Source of the DNA: Flavobacterium cutihirudinis
GTDB taxonomy: Bacteria; Bacteroidota; Bacteroidia; Flavobacteriales; Flavobacteriaceae
Assembly (NCBI RefSeq): GCF_003385895.1
Contig: NZ_QRDQ01000007.1
Span: 248,001-312,000, forward strand
Length of the DNA: 64,000 nt
Reading direction: 5' to 3'
Shown: positions 16,632 through 25,828 of the stretch, piece by piece
How the letters are laid out: the number at the start of each line of letters is the position of its first letter
Numbering within the stretch: the stretch's first letter is position 1
Translations under genes and position numbers: made by a program
Notes under the pieces: model-generated
Seen by the model: the letters and a program-made list of their open reading frames with translations, nothing else
Databases searched by the model: none
What the model was told of the DNA's origin: nothing

Positions 16632-17504
16632 TCAATACTTTTTCCATTCAAAACTTTTAAAACCACTATCTAAAGTCCATTTTTTCCAAACTGCTTGAAG
16701 AATTTCATTATCTCGTAGACCTTTAGGATATTTATATGATTGCAATTGATTGTTTTTATCTCTTTCGTGCGTTTCTAATATATGAAGGTTGATTTGCTTA
16801 TTCTTATTGCTTTTCTCAGTTGGAAGACCTAATGAGCTTTCCATTTCAAGTGCTTTTGATATATCGATATTATTACTTTTAGAAAACTGTCTTACTTTTT
16901 CAATTTCGGAATTGCTGAAATAAAACTGACTATTTCCTTTTTTATTAAGATATTCTAAATAACCGTCTGTAAATACATAGATATGATTGTCGTATTTTAT
17001 GAAAGTTGTGTCGATGCCATTCACAAAAGATGTATCATTTTTAATAATGGCTTCATTTTCGATTTTTTCAATTAGAATGCTTATCAAATCCAAGCCTTTA
17101 TTTCTGGTAGTTGCATAGGCAATTTTTACTTTACTTTCAAAATCTTCTATTTGTTTAGCAAGTCCATTATTTTTGTACTTCCCTGTAGAGTTAATAAAAC
17201 TCTGTTTTTCAGCCAAGTTTTTATATTTTTCTAAATCAATTGCAGTTATAGTTTTTTGTGAAAAAGGTGAAAAAGAAATAGATGATTTATCTCCAATTTT
17301 TTCACCAGGCTTAACGCATTCATTTTTAAAAAAAATAATTATTTTATGAATTTCATCTATGTCTTTCGAAGGTTTATTGTCTAAACGACTTGACATATCG
17401 GAAATTATCACGATATTTTGATATGTAAGATTCTTGTTTTGAGATTCGGGAGTGCACGAAACTAATGCAATTGATATAGAGCAAAAGATTAAAATTTTTT
17501 TCAT
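16632..17504 (-). CDS. VWA-like lipoprotein
   Basis: The 290-residue lipoprotein has lipobox ALVSC (Cys17). The mature domain begins with NIVIISDMSSRLD, a MIDAS-like D-x-S pattern (D36, S38), and later has HIYVFTDGYLEY with a TDG motif, both typical of von Willebrand A folds; the middle DLISILIEKIENEAI helix also fits. It would sit on the outer side of a membrane. It lies 18 nt downstream of the PLD-like membrane protein and is very probably co-transcribed with it, hinting at a two-component envelope system. R40 replaces the second MIDAS Ser. Confidence 0.65.
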   Translation of the reverse strand: MKKILIFCSISIALVSCTPESQNKNLTYQNIVIISDMSSRLDNKPSKDIDEIHKIIIFFKNECVKPGEKIGDKSSISFSPFSQKTITAIDLEKYKNLAEKQSFINSTGKYKNNGLAKQIEDFESKVKIAYATTRNKGLDLISILIEKIENEAIIKNDTSFVNGIDTTFIKYDNHIYVFTDGYLEYLNKKGNSQFYFSNSEIEKVRQFSKSNNIDISKALEMESSLGLPTEKSNKNKQINLHILETHERDKNNQLQSYKYPKGLRDNEILQAVWKKWTLDSGFKSFEWKKY

Positions 17505-17522
17505 TCCAGTTTTTTAAATTTA

Positions 17523-19409
17523 TTAAGTTGTTGTTTGTTCTATTTCTTTAACTCTGGTTGTTACTTCATCTGTTGCATAATATTTTGGGAGATGTTCTAC
17601 AAATCCTGATTTATAAGCAGAAATAACACTATCTAGAATTACGTCAGTAAAAATTTTGCCACTGAGTATTTTTGCGCTAAAGTCATCAAATATTACTTTA
17701 ATTTGTTTTTGTAATTCACTATACTTACTGTTTATGTGATTTTCACAATTATTAATTTCTGTTTCCAAGTTTAAAATTTTAAAATTGTTGTCATTTATCT
17801 CATCTTCCTTTTCTTTAAGCTTGTTTAATAAATATTCTTTTTCCACATTTAAATCTAACATTTCCTCGTCTAAAGATTGAATGTTTTTATTTTTTTCAGC
17901 ATCCACTATTTCTCTCTGTGATTTTTTATATGCATCAATTATAAAATCAATTAAAAAATGTGTAAGAATTAAAGGGAACATACCAAAAGTAAATATTAGA
18001 TAAAACTCGCCATGTTTTACCACTTCCCAAATTTGCATTGTAGATTTCTGCCCTACTAATAAGCATTTTATTTCGTCAGTATTGATTGCAACCATTGTGG
18101 AAACTAAGATGTCAAATACCAGTAGACCTACCCAAAACATAATATTATTTAAAAGTTTATTTTCACTGCCAAGGATTTTTAAATTAGATAGTAAAACTGG
18201 AATAAGAAAGAAAAGAGTCGCAATGAAGCCAAATAATGCTCCTTGCTGTTTAAAAATTTTAATTATTGCATTTGCATCCACAAGTTGAGGAATTCCCGGA
18301 TTTATGCCAACTTCTAATGAAGTGCGTATTATATTGCCTTCAAAAAAAACTTTATAAATTGCTGAAGCAAAGAAAATAGATAGGTAAAAGACGAAAGTTG
18401 CCAATGCAAATATTATTAATATTGTTCCGATTGTCCAAAACTTTTTTATAACGAAAGATTGTTCAAGCGCTCTTCTTTCAATTTTATTTTTTTCAATTTC
18501 TTTATTTATTTGCAATAATCCTTTTTCGCCTGTATTTTGGTTGCCTGATTCGAGAATAGATTTCTCTGCTTTTAATTCTGATATTTTATCTTTAATTTGT
18601 CGCTTTTCTAATTCGCTGTTTCTCTTTTCGATTGTTATTTTGTCCTGTTTTTCTATTTCTAGATTTGCTTTTGCACTTTCAAACGCGTTTGTTATATTAG
18701 AAGTTAAAATGTTTTTTTTACTACTTAATCCTTCGTCAGTTGCATATGTTTTAATTTCTTCTCTTATATTATTATATTCTGTCCTAAAAATATCAATATT
18801 GCCTTGATTTTCTTTTGAATCTTCATAGCCTTTCTTTTTGTATTCATCAGTATTAATTTGCGCAGCAGAATAAACAAGATTGTTTAATTGTTGCGAAAAA
18901 GTATCGATAATATTCAAAGGTTGTGGAAGTTGGATTTGTTGAGGTGGTGTATGGGAAGTATTGTTTACACCAATATTATGATCAATATTATATCGTAGAC
19001 GCTCAAATTCAGTCAAAAACTGAGAATAAATTTTTGTATCATCCGACACTTGAATATTTTCAACATTATTATTACTTGCATTTATCGAATAATTGTATGA
19101 GCCATTAATTGAGATTTTATTATCGATTAAACAAAATTTGTGATGCATTATACCTCTTACATCACCTGTTTCAAAGGCATGCACCTTGATTCCGGCTCCC
19201 TTTAACATTAATTTTACGGTCTCATTTTGAGAATTTGAAGACAGTATAATGTCTATAGTTAAATTTCTGTTTTTTGCTTCGATGATTGCCATTGCAATAT
19301 CTCTATCTGTAAACCAGGCCATCGCTAAGTAAATAACTTGACATGCATTATTTATTTCAGAAATGATTCTTTGTTTGATTTCTGTACCATTTGTAATAAG
19401 ATCATTCAT
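17523..19409 (-). CDS. Phospholipase D-like membrane protein with coiled coils
   Basis: This 628-residue protein starts with a single PLD/nuclease domain. The HKD motif is H89-x-K91-xxxx-D96 (HHKFCLIDNK) followed by G103-S-Y-N106. One HKD copy implies a homodimer, as in Nuc-type enzymes. Residues about 200-315 are Lys/Glu-rich coiled coil. Four membrane helices follow (about 322-350, 390-412, 418-442 and 465-490), and a second coiled coil runs to about 590. This anchors a phosphodiesterase domain at the inner membrane facing the cytoplasm. The partner lipoprotein follows 18 nt later. The substrate (nucleic acid or lipid) is not known, and a defence role is inference. Confidence 0.75.
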   Translation of the reverse strand: MNDLITNGTEIKQRIISEINNACQVIYLAMAWFTDRDIAMAIIEAKNRNLTIDIILSSNSQNETVKLMLKGAGIKVHAFETGDVRGIMHHKFCLIDNKISINGSYNYSINASNNNVENIQVSDDTKIYSQFLTEFERLRYNIDHNIGVNNTSHTPPQQIQLPQPLNIIDTFSQQLNNLVYSAAQINTDEYKKKGYEDSKENQGNIDIFRTEYNNIREEIKTYATDEGLSSKKNILTSNITNAFESAKANLEIEKQDKITIEKRNSELEKRQIKDKISELKAEKSILESGNQNTGEKGLLQINKEIEKNKIERRALEQSFVIKKFWTIGTILIIFALATFVFYLSIFFASAIYKVFFEGNIIRTSLEVGINPGIPQLVDANAIIKIFKQQGALFGFIATLFFLIPVLLSNLKILGSENKLLNNIMFWVGLLVFDILVSTMVAINTDEIKCLLVGQKSTMQIWEVVKHGEFYLIFTFGMFPLILTHFLIDFIIDAYKKSQREIVDAEKNKNIQSLDEEMLDLNVEKEYLLNKLKEKEDEINDNNFKILNLETEINNCENHINSKYSELQKQIKVIFDDFSAKILSGKIFTDVILDSVISAYKSGFVEHLPKYYATDEVTTRVKEIEQTTT

Positions 19410-19724
19410 ACTATTTTTGTTGTATTTGTTTTTGGGAAAAGATTATTTTATTTGCTCATTTGATAGTAAAAACTTTTTCAAACATAACTACTAATGAATT
19501 AAGCTCTATACGGAAAACCGTAAAGTGATAATAACTCTTTTAATTTAGTCATCATGTCAACAAGTTTTTATTTGAGTAAAAATGTAATTTAGACACAAAA
19601 CAAACATCGTATAAAATCTATACCTATTATCAAGTAAAAACCCCTGTTTTTAAAAATAAAACCCATGAAAATCATCATCAAAAATCCCAAAAAATAACCA
19701 CTAGAATTTTCCACAAAAATTTTG
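19410..19724. other. Intergenic, no gene seen
   Basis: AT-rich divergent region between the PLD-like gene and prfA. A small hairpin CGGAAAACCG (around 19511) was the only structure noted. Confidence 0.4.
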
Positions 19725-19733
19725 TAATTTTGC
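19725..19733 (+). promoter_or_regulatory. prfA promoter -7 element
   Basis: TAATTTTGC matches the Bacteroidota -7 consensus TAnnTTTGC exactly and lies 24 nt before the prfA start. The -33 element is not clear. Confidence 0.7.
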
Positions 19734-19756
19734 AGTCCAATAAAAGGAATTAGAAA

Positions 19757-20833
19757 ATGTTAGATAGACTTCAATATGTAAAGCAGCGTTTTGATGAGAT
19801 TTCGGATTTGATTATTCAGCCGGATGTTATTGCTGATCAAAAACGTTATGTGCAACTCAACCAAGAATATAAAAGCATAAAAGCTTTGGTTGAAAAGAGA
19901 GAAGAATACATTCTTGTTTTAGCAAATATTGACGAAGCAAACGAAATTATTGCTGACGGAAGCGATGCTGATATGGTCGAAATGGCCAAAATGCAGCTTG
20001 ACGAAGCAAAAGAACGCTTGCCTCAACTAGAGGAGGAAATCAAATTTATGTTGATTCCGAAAGATCCTGAAGATGCTAAAAATGTTATGGTGGAGATCCG
20101 CGCCGGAACGGGTGGGGACGAAGCGAGTATTTTTGCAGGGGATTTATTCAGAATGTATACGAAATACTGTGAGTCACAAGGATGGAGAACATCTGTTGTG
20201 GATATGAACGAAGGTACTTCAGGAGGTTTCAAAGAGGTTATTTTTGAGGTTTCGGGAGAGGATGTTTACGGAACTTTGAAGTTTGAAGCGGGTGTTCACC
20301 GTGTACAACGTGTTCCGCAGACTGAAACGCAAGGTCGTGTGCATACATCGGCGGCGACTGTTATGGTTTTACCGGAAGCAGAAGAGTTTGATGTTCAAAT
20401 CGATATGAACGAGGTTCGTGTAGATTTCTTCTGTTCATCAGGACCTGGAGGACAATCGGTAAATACTACGAAATCGGCTGTACGTTTAACGCACATTCCA
20501 ACTGGATTGGTGGCGCAATGTCAGGATCAGAAATCGCAGCATAAAAATAAAGACAAAGCCTTAATCGTATTACGTTCTCGTTTGTACGAAATGGAATTGG
20601 CGAAAAAACAAGAAGAAGATGCTACAAAACGTAGTTCTCAGGTAAGTTCTGGTGACCGTTCGGCTAAGATTCGTACGTACAACTACGCGCAAGGTCGTGT
20701 AACCGATCACCGTGTTGGTTTGACACTTTACGATTTAGGAAACATCATGAATGGTGATATTCAGAAAATTGTTGCCGAGCTTCAATTGGTGAACAATATG
20801 GAGAAATTGAAAGAAGCTTCTGAGGTGTACTAA
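19757..20833 (+). CDS. prfA: Peptide chain release factor 1
   Basis: The 358-residue product ends translation at UAA and UAG. The GGQ catalytic loop is present ([20 protein letters not shown]), and the codon-recognition PxT tripeptide appears as PQT in [13 protein letters not shown] (PAT in E. coli). The N-terminal helical domain starts [15 protein letters not shown]. The length is normal for RF1. The promoter lies just upstream and a terminator at 20903. Confidence 0.97.
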   Translation: MLDRLQYVKQRFDEISDLIIQPDVIADQKRYVQLNQEYKSIKALVEKREEYILVLANIDEANEIIADGSDADMVEMAKMQLDEAKERLPQLEEEIKFMLIPKDPEDAKNVMVEIRAGTGGDEASIFAGDLFRMYTKYCESQGWRTSVVDMNEGTSGGFKEVIFEVSGEDVYGTLKFEAGVHRVQRVPQTETQGRVHTSAATVMVLPEAEEFDVQIDMNEVRVDFFCSSGPGGQSVNTTKSAVRLTHIPTGLVAQCQDQKSQHKNKDKALIVLRSRLYEMELAKKQEEDATKRSSQVSSGDRSAKIRTYNYAQGRVTDHRVGLTLYDLGNIMNGDIQKIVAELQLVNNMEKLKEASEVY

Positions 20834-20902
20834 TCGTACACAGGTTCAAAGTGACAGAGAGACAAAGGTTCAAAGTTTTTTTTCTTTGAGCTTTAAAATA
20901 TT

Positions 20903-20932
20903 AAAAGCCGAACTTATGTTCGGCTTTTTTTT
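20903..20932 (+). terminator. prfA terminator
   Basis: The arms AAAAGCCGAAC and GTTCGGCTTTT, with a T run, follow prfA after a short CAAAGGTTCAAAG repeat word. Confidence 0.9.
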
Positions 20933-20965
20933 GGTCTTATGCTGAGACATAATCAAACTCTAAAT

Positions 20966-21064
20966 ATAGCCCGTGGTTTCAACCACGAGAACGTAATGTG
21001 ATAACGATTCGTTGGGATGCGATAAATTTGCAATCCGTTTCCCGTGGTTGAAACCACGGGCTAT
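20966..21064. repeat. 99-bp inverted-repeat element (ATAGCCCGTGGTTTCAACCA family)
   Basis: The terminal arms ATAGCCCGTGGTTTCAACCACG and CGTGGTTGAAACCACGGGCTAT are exact complements over 22 bp (shown as ATAGCCCGTGG/CCACGGGCTAT), and each arm is itself palindromic (GTGGTTTCAACCAC). The interior lacks any gene. It looks like a MITE/REP-type element. Confidence 0.85.
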
Positions 21065-21294
21065 GTTTTAAAGCTTTGTCTTTATTATAATGAAGAAAAC
21101 TTTGCAACTTTGCACCTCTCAGAGAAAAAGTTATTTTTTCAAGAAATTATTGTAAAGTTTTAGAACAGTAAAAATTAGTTTAAAAAGTTTTTCCATATTT
21201 AAATTAAGGACAATACTACAGCATATGTTTAAGGAGTAAGATTAATAATACTGTTTTTAAAGCTTTAGTATCTCAGTATCTTAGCAACTTAGAA

Positions 21295-21340
21295 TCATAA
21301 AAAAAACTTAACGAATCAATGGTTTGTTAAGTTTTTTTTA
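21295..21340. terminator. Orphan terminator upstream of DUF5723 gene
   Basis: The arms AAAAAAACTTAACGAA and TTTGTTAAGTTTTTTT form a strong hairpin, yet the only annotated gene upstream, prfA, already has a terminator at 20903. A short transcript from 21066-21300 may be ended here. Confidence 0.7.
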
Positions 21341-21406
21341 TGATTTTTTTTGTTCGATATTTGCCTGCCTTTAAAAACAAAATAGATAAACCAACCTAAC
21401 CAATTT

Positions 21407-22738
21407 ATGAAGAGAATTTTACTTTTACTTTGCTTCTTTGGAAGCTTTTTTTATGCGCGATCGCAATCGTATTTCGGATTTAGAGATGATAATTACGCCG
21501 GAATTCAGGGCGTTTTATTTAATCCGTCTGTGATTGTAGATTCTAAGTATAAATCGGATGTGACTATTTTTTCTGCCAGCGGAACTGGACAAAATGATTT
21601 GTACGGAATTAATTTTGGAGAAGCTTTTGGAGGAAATTATGACTTCGAGAACGACGCCAGCAAAAATATAAAAAACAATAATCAGGGAAATTTTAATATC
21701 GATATTTTAGGTCCTTCTTTTACGCTTAATATTACGCCTGTACATAGTATTGCGCTTTTTTCACGCGTTAGAAGCGTTACCAATATTGTTGATGTAAACG
21801 GACAGCTTATCGACGAAGTAAGCAAAGATATTGATGCCTCGAAGAGTTTTCTTATTCAAGGTGGTAGCCCTAATGCGGTAACGAATTCCTGGGCAGAAAT
21901 TGGAGCGAGTTATGCTACCGTTTTGCTTGATCGTGATGATCATTTTGTTAAAGGAGGAATTACGCTAAAGTATCTTATGGCTGGTGTAAACGGTTATATT
22001 AACGGAAGAGATTTGAGTGTTGCTTTCAATAAAAACGAAACGAATCCGGAACTTAGTGAGTATTATTCGACAGGTAGTTTAAAAACCGCTGCAAGTTACG
22101 ATTACGAAAATGGCAAAGATCCTGAATTTGATGCTGCATCAGCGGGCGTTGGAGTTGATTTAGGATTTACGTATGAATATCGTACGAACTGCCATACTTG
22201 TATTGGAAATCGTTATAAATATAAAGCTGCCGTTTCGGTAACGGATATCGGAAAACTGAATTATAGAAATCTTACTGAAAACACCTACGACTTAACAGGA
22301 AGAGTTTCGCAGGATGATATTGATAGTGCAGATAATATCTTCGAATTTTTTGATGCCAATTATACCAAAATAGCATCAAGAAAAGGAGTGAAAGCCAATT
22401 TGCCAACTGCGCTTCACACTTCGTTTGACTGGAATATTAACCAAAAATTTTATCTGAATTTAAGTGGAGATTTTGGTTTGGTAGATGCAAAAAAGATCAA
22501 CGGAACTACAATTGCTAATTCGGTTACGTTTACACCTCGTTATGAAACCAGACAATTCAGTTTCTATGTTCCGGTTACCTGGATGGAATACAGCGGAATA
22601 CAAATCGGAACTGGTTTTAGAGCCGGACCTTTATTCGTTGGTTCAGGCTCTATTATCTCGAATTTGTTTTCGAATAATTCAAAAGGAGCCAATATTTATG
22701 TTGGTTTGAAATTGCCTATTTATCAGAATTATAATTAA
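21407..22738 (+). CDS. DUF5723-family outer-membrane protein
   Basis: The 443-residue protein has a signal peptide (MKRILLLLCFFGSFFYARSQ) and begins its mature part SYFGFRDDNYAGIQGVLFNP, the opening pattern of DUF5723 proteins of Bacteroidota. Alternating strand patterns, aromatic girdles and a C-terminus ending in an aromatic-rich strand (GLKLPIYQNYN) suggest a beta-barrel in the outer membrane. The function is unknown. A long inverted repeat and a terminator follow at once. Confidence 0.8.
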   Translation: MKRILLLLCFFGSFFYARSQSYFGFRDDNYAGIQGVLFNPSVIVDSKYKSDVTIFSASGTGQNDLYGINFGEAFGGNYDFENDASKNIKNNNQGNFNIDILGPSFTLNITPVHSIALFSRVRSVTNIVDVNGQLIDEVSKDIDASKSFLIQGGSPNAVTNSWAEIGASYATVLLDRDDHFVKGGITLKYLMAGVNGYINGRDLSVAFNKNETNPELSEYYSTGSLKTAASYDYENGKDPEFDAASAGVGVDLGFTYEYRTNCHTCIGNRYKYKAAVSVTDIGKLNYRNLTENTYDLTGRVSQDDIDSADNIFEFFDANYTKIASRKGVKANLPTALHTSFDWNINQKFYLNLSGDFGLVDAKKINGTTIANSVTFTPRYETRQFSFYVPVTWMEYSGIQIGTGFRAGPLFVGSGSIISNLFSNNSKGANIYVGLKLPIYQNYN

Positions 22739-22742
22739 TTAA

Positions 22743-22815
22743 GGTACAAAGAAACAAAGGTTCAGAGGTTCAAAGGAAAAACCTTTGCGCCTTTGAACCT
22801 CTGAACCTTTGTACC
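22743..22815. repeat. Long inverted repeat (GGTACAAAG...CTTTGTACC)
   Basis: Two 30-bp-class arms (GGTTCAGAGGTTCAAAGG and CCTTTGAACCTCTGAACC, with GTACAAAG ends) form a near-perfect stem. CAAAGGTTCAAAG words also occur after prfA (20842-20876) and katG (34630), so it is an interspersed family. Confidence 0.75.
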
Positions 22816-22855
22816 AAAAAAGCTGAATATACTTTTAGTATATTCAGCTTTTTTT
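22816..22855 (+). terminator. Terminator after DUF5723 gene
   Basis: The arms AAAAAAGCTGAATATAC and GTATATTCAGCTTTTTT are followed by T residues. Confidence 0.9.
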
Positions 22856-23041
22856 ATAGTCTGTATTAACCATTTAACCGTTTAATTTAATTAAAGAAAC
22901 GTATAAACGAGCTAGATACCTAGAAATACTCTTGTGTATTCAAAACATTTATATAGGTTAGAGTACATGTATACACCGTTTTTTATTACAATATGGCTTA
23001 ACTTTTCCATGATATAAAATTTTAGTTAAACAAATTACTCT

Positions 23042-23419
23042 TTATGATGGTTCGTATTGTGATGATGCTTCTTGCGAAGGTTCATCTGAAGATTCGTGTT
23101 GTGGTTTTGAAACCAAATTGGTGACAACCAGCTGAACGATTGAGCCTAAAATCCCTTTAAACATCGAATCACTTTTTCCGACTATAAATCTTTTAGCCAG
23201 ATAGCCAATTCCGATGCTGATCGCAGATTGTGCGAGGTGGCTTTTAAAACCAACACTTTCGTTGATTTCTTCAACCGTATTTCGAATCAGATTAATAGGT
23301 TTTAAATTCTCTTTGATATCGTCGATTTCATCTTTTATAGAACACCACTCGGCGTCCTGACGATTTTCTAAAAGCTTTATTCTCTGATTTAATTCATCAA
23401 TAGTGTAAATAGGCTCCAT
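23042..23419 (-). CDS. Stress-operon protein with coiled coil and Gly-rich helix
   Basis: The 125 residues consist of an N-terminal coiled coil (IDELNQRIKLLENRQDAEW), a middle hydrophobic segment (SAISIGIGYLAKRFI) and another (GILGSIVQLVVTNLVS), then a Ser/Glu-rich disordered tail. It is the last gene of a tightly spaced minus-strand operon with holin-like and YtxH genes (31-nt gap). No precise family was recognised. Confidence 0.6.
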   Translation of the reverse strand: MEPIYTIDELNQRIKLLENRQDAEWCSIKDEIDDIKENLKPINLIRNTVEEINESVGFKSHLAQSAISIGIGYLAKRFIVGKSDSMFKGILGSIVQLVVTNLVSKPQHESSDEPSQEASSQYEPS

Positions 23420-23450
23420 AATAGTCTGTTTTAGTTATTAATAGTTAAAA

Positions 23451-23813
23451 TCAGTTTTTATTCTCTTCTTTTAGAATACTTGAAATAATAGTATTACCAA
23501 TTGGCGTTTTTATTAATTTGTGATGCGTTTTATGAATCACAATGGCAACAATGAGATAGAAAAGTGCCATGATGAAAAAGCCATAGTAATACTCTCCAAG
23601 TTCTTTACCAACCCATAAACTAATCCCTATATTAAGAAACAGGGTAAAAAATGCAACAACAATCCCGACTGCTATCTTTGATGTTAATGTTGAAACAACA
23701 TCTGCAACTGAACATACTGTTTTGAGTTTAAGTAATTCCAAACTCGTTTTAGTATAGTTCTCTGCTTTTTCATAAAGATTTAAATTCTCGTTTGTTGTTG
23801 CATTTGTTTCCAT
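23451..23813 (-). CDS. Phage-holin-family-like (YqjE type) membrane protein
   Basis: The 120 residues start with a polar helix and continue with two strong membrane helices (SKIAVGIVVAFFTLFLNIGI and YYYGFFIMALFYLIVAIVIH). A short cytosolic tail follows. The pattern matches the phage_holin_3_6/YqjE families that accompany YtxH-like and CsbD-like proteins in stress operons. Despite the family name there is no phage context. The gap to the YtxH gene is 36 nt. Confidence 0.65.
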   Translation of the reverse strand: METNATTNENLNLYEKAENYTKTSLELLKLKTVCSVADVVSTLTSKIAVGIVVAFFTLFLNIGISLWVGKELGEYYYGFFIMALFYLIVAIVIHKTHHKLIKTPIGNTIISSILKEENKN

Positions 23814-23849
23814 GGTATAGGGTTTTATGGTTTAGAAATCTCACTTATA

Positions 23850-24134
23850 TTAGTAGTTCGATTTTACGGTTTTTGCTTCGTCTTTGATTGCATTGAAATC
23901 ATCTTTAACTTGGTTAAATTTTGATTTTCCTTCATCTACAATCTCTCTTCCGTTTGATTTGATTGTGTCTACGATTCCGTCAAACTTTGTTTTTAAGTTG
24001 TCTCCGTAATCTTTCGATTTATCTTTGATTTTTTTTCTAGTTTCTGAACCTTTATCCGGTGCAAATAATACTCCTAATAATGCTCCTGCAGCTGCAGCTC
24101 CAACAATTCCTAAAATGGTGTTACTCGTTTTCAT
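23850..24134 (-). CDS. YtxH domain protein
   Basis: The 94-residue sequence has the YtxH signature: an N-terminal Gly/Ala-rich membrane helix (NTILGIVGAAAAGALLGVLF) followed by APDKGSETRKKIKDKSKDYG and a long amphipathic Lys/Asp-rich helical tail. Members respond to general stress and associate with the membrane. It is in the middle of the stress operon. Confidence 0.9.
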   Translation of the reverse strand: MKTSNTILGIVGAAAAGALLGVLFAPDKGSETRKKIKDKSKDYGDNLKTKFDGIVDTIKSNGREIVDEGKSKFNQVKDDFNAIKDEAKTVKSNY

Positions 24135-24184
24135 AATATTTGATTTTTAATAGATTAATATAATTATTTAATGTTGATTCAATT

Positions 24185-24337
24185 TTAAATTTCCCTGCCT
24201 TTAATAAGTCTAAGCAATACGGCAACAATAGCAATCACTAATAAAATGTGTATGATACTTCCGAAGCTGTATACAAAGAACCCAAGAGCCCAAAGAATAA
24301 CCAGTATAACTGCGATTGTATATAATAAATTTGACAT
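24185..24337 (-). CDS. lmo0937-family 50-residue membrane protein
   Basis: The short frame MSNLLYTIAVILVILWALGF onward has the lmo0937/DUF5670 layout: a first helix ending WALGFF, a turn YSFGSIIH, a second helix ILLVIAIVAVLLRLI and a basic end. Gaps to its neighbours are 34 and 50 nt within the stress operon. Confidence 0.85.
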   Translation of the reverse strand: MSNLLYTIAVILVILWALGFFVYSFGSIIHILLVIAIVAVLLRLIKGREI

Positions 24338-24371
24338 GGTATTTATATTTAAGGGGTTAATTAATTGCTGT

Positions 24372-25013
24372 TTAATTTAACTTATAAGATAAGTATAAAG
24401 TAAGGTTGCTGTTTTTTGCATCCGGAACGGTATAAGTTGTTCCTGCAACTGTTCTTTCTTTTCCAATAGTTGTTAATCCGTAATTGTATCGTAAACCAAT
24501 ACTAATTGGATTAAAATCTACTCCGACACCGGCTGATAAACCAGCATCAAATTTGTTTAAGTCGTCTGTGTCAATGTCTTCGTCGAAGTTAAAATCTCCA
24601 TCGCCGGAAACTTTAGAACTTACCAGATACGATGCATAACCACCGGCGTGAATATTAAAGTTTTTAGTAACATTTACTCTCACTAACAAAGGAACTTCAA
24701 TATAATTTAGTTTGAATTTTCCTGTTCCGCTTACAAAGGCATTGTTGTATTCCAATTCTGCACCTTTTGTAGTAAACAAGATTTCGGGTTGTATGGCGAT
24801 AAAATCCGAGATTGGCAACGTGGCGTATACACCGGCATTAAATCCGTACAATATATTTTCGTCGTCAGCATTATTGTTATATAGATTCGACATATTGAAT
24901 CCTCCTTTTACACCAAATTCGGTGTTTACATTATTGTCCTGAGCGTGCAGCATTCCAAATGAAGCTGATAAAAATAGGGTTAAGGCGCATAGAAAATTAG
25001 TTTGCATTTTCAT
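24372..25013 (-). CDS. Outer-membrane beta-barrel protein (PorT/OMP_b-brl type)
   Basis: The 213 residues start with a signal peptide (MKMQTNFLCALTLFLSASFG, cleavage near LHA|Q). The mature part begins TEFGVKGGFNMSNLY and contains alternating strands such as FIAIQPEILFTTKGAELEY, NFNIHAGGYASYLVS and ISIGLRYNYGLTTI, ending in a strand (LTLYLSYKLN) typical of PF13568 barrels. It probably resides in the outer membrane and is the second gene of the stress operon. Confidence 0.85.
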   Translation of the reverse strand: MKMQTNFLCALTLFLSASFGMLHAQDNNVNTEFGVKGGFNMSNLYNNNADDENILYGFNAGVYATLPISDFIAIQPEILFTTKGAELEYNNAFVSGTGKFKLNYIEVPLLVRVNVTKNFNIHAGGYASYLVSSKVSGDGDFNFDEDIDTDDLNKFDAGLSAGVGVDFNPISIGLRYNYGLTTIGKERTVAGTTYTVPDAKNSNLTLYLSYKLN

Positions 25014-25053
25014 AATTTAAAAATTTAGTTAATAATAGATATAAGGCGTTTAC

Positions 25054-25629
25054 TTAATATTCTGTTTTTGTTTTTTCTGTTTCACGTAAAAGTTCATATT
25101 GTTCGGGCAAAAATTCCAAAACCAATTTTAAAATCTTTTCATCATTAGTTTCTGTCGATATTTTCTCAAGCAATTTTATCTGCTCTGACAATGATTCTGC
25201 AATCGAATTAAGATATGTTTTGCTAAAGACAGAGTCATTAGAATCAACTAATTCATATAAATCTCTTTTATGAATCGCATTTATATCAGTAATCATAATG
25301 AGCTTTTTATTTGCCATTTCAGATACATTCTGCAATAATTGATTTTGTTGATTTTCAATTTTTTTGCTTAATTCCAATAAATTTTCAGAACGTTTTTGTG
25401 CAATTTGACTTTTTGAAATAATGGTATTACTCACATTTGCAGTTGCGATAAAGAATGAAGCTTCAATTTGTTCTTTATCATTTTGCTGTTTGTTTCTTGT
25501 CAAAGTTTCGGTTTTAAAAGCACTTTCATTTTTATGTTCTTTCTTTCCACATGATGAAAAAAAAGCGACTATAATAAAGGATGAAAAGACTTTTATAATC
25601 GTTGCTTTTACAAAGGATTTTGTTTTCAT
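25054..25629 (-). CDS. Helical lipoprotein, unknown function
   Basis: The 191 residues begin with a signal peptide and lipobox AFFSSC (near residue 27). The mature part is almost entirely helical and Glu/Lys/Gln-rich (ENLLELSKKIENQQNQLLQ; ESLSEQIKLLEKIS), so a coiled-coil bundle is likely. It is the first gene of the six-gene operon running to 23042. The closest general resemblance is to helical DUF4142-like proteins, without certainty. Confidence 0.65.
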   Translation of the reverse strand: MKTKSFVKATIIKVFSSFIIVAFFSSCGKKEHKNESAFKTETLTRNKQQNDKEQIEASFFIATANVSNTIISKSQIAQKRSENLLELSKKIENQQNQLLQNVSEMANKKLIMITDINAIHKRDLYELVDSNDSVFSKTYLNSIAESLSEQIKLLEKISTETNDEKILKLVLEFLPEQYELLRETEKTKTEY

Positions 25630-25828
25630 TATTACTTCATAAAATATTACATTACAAAGATGCTAACGAATACCTTCTTTTGCTTTACAGCATAAAAAAG
25701 AAACTTTATATAATTCCCATAATACAAGTATATTAAGGCTTTAGAATGGTTTTGGGATAAAAAGAAAAGCGTTTACTACAGTTTATTAAGCTGTAGTAAA
25801 CGCTGACTTTATTAAAAATGTTTTAGAT

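Noticed and set aside
23451..23813. Prophage sign from the holin-like gene
   Set aside because: No other phage gene is present; this family of holin-named proteins is typical of stress operons.
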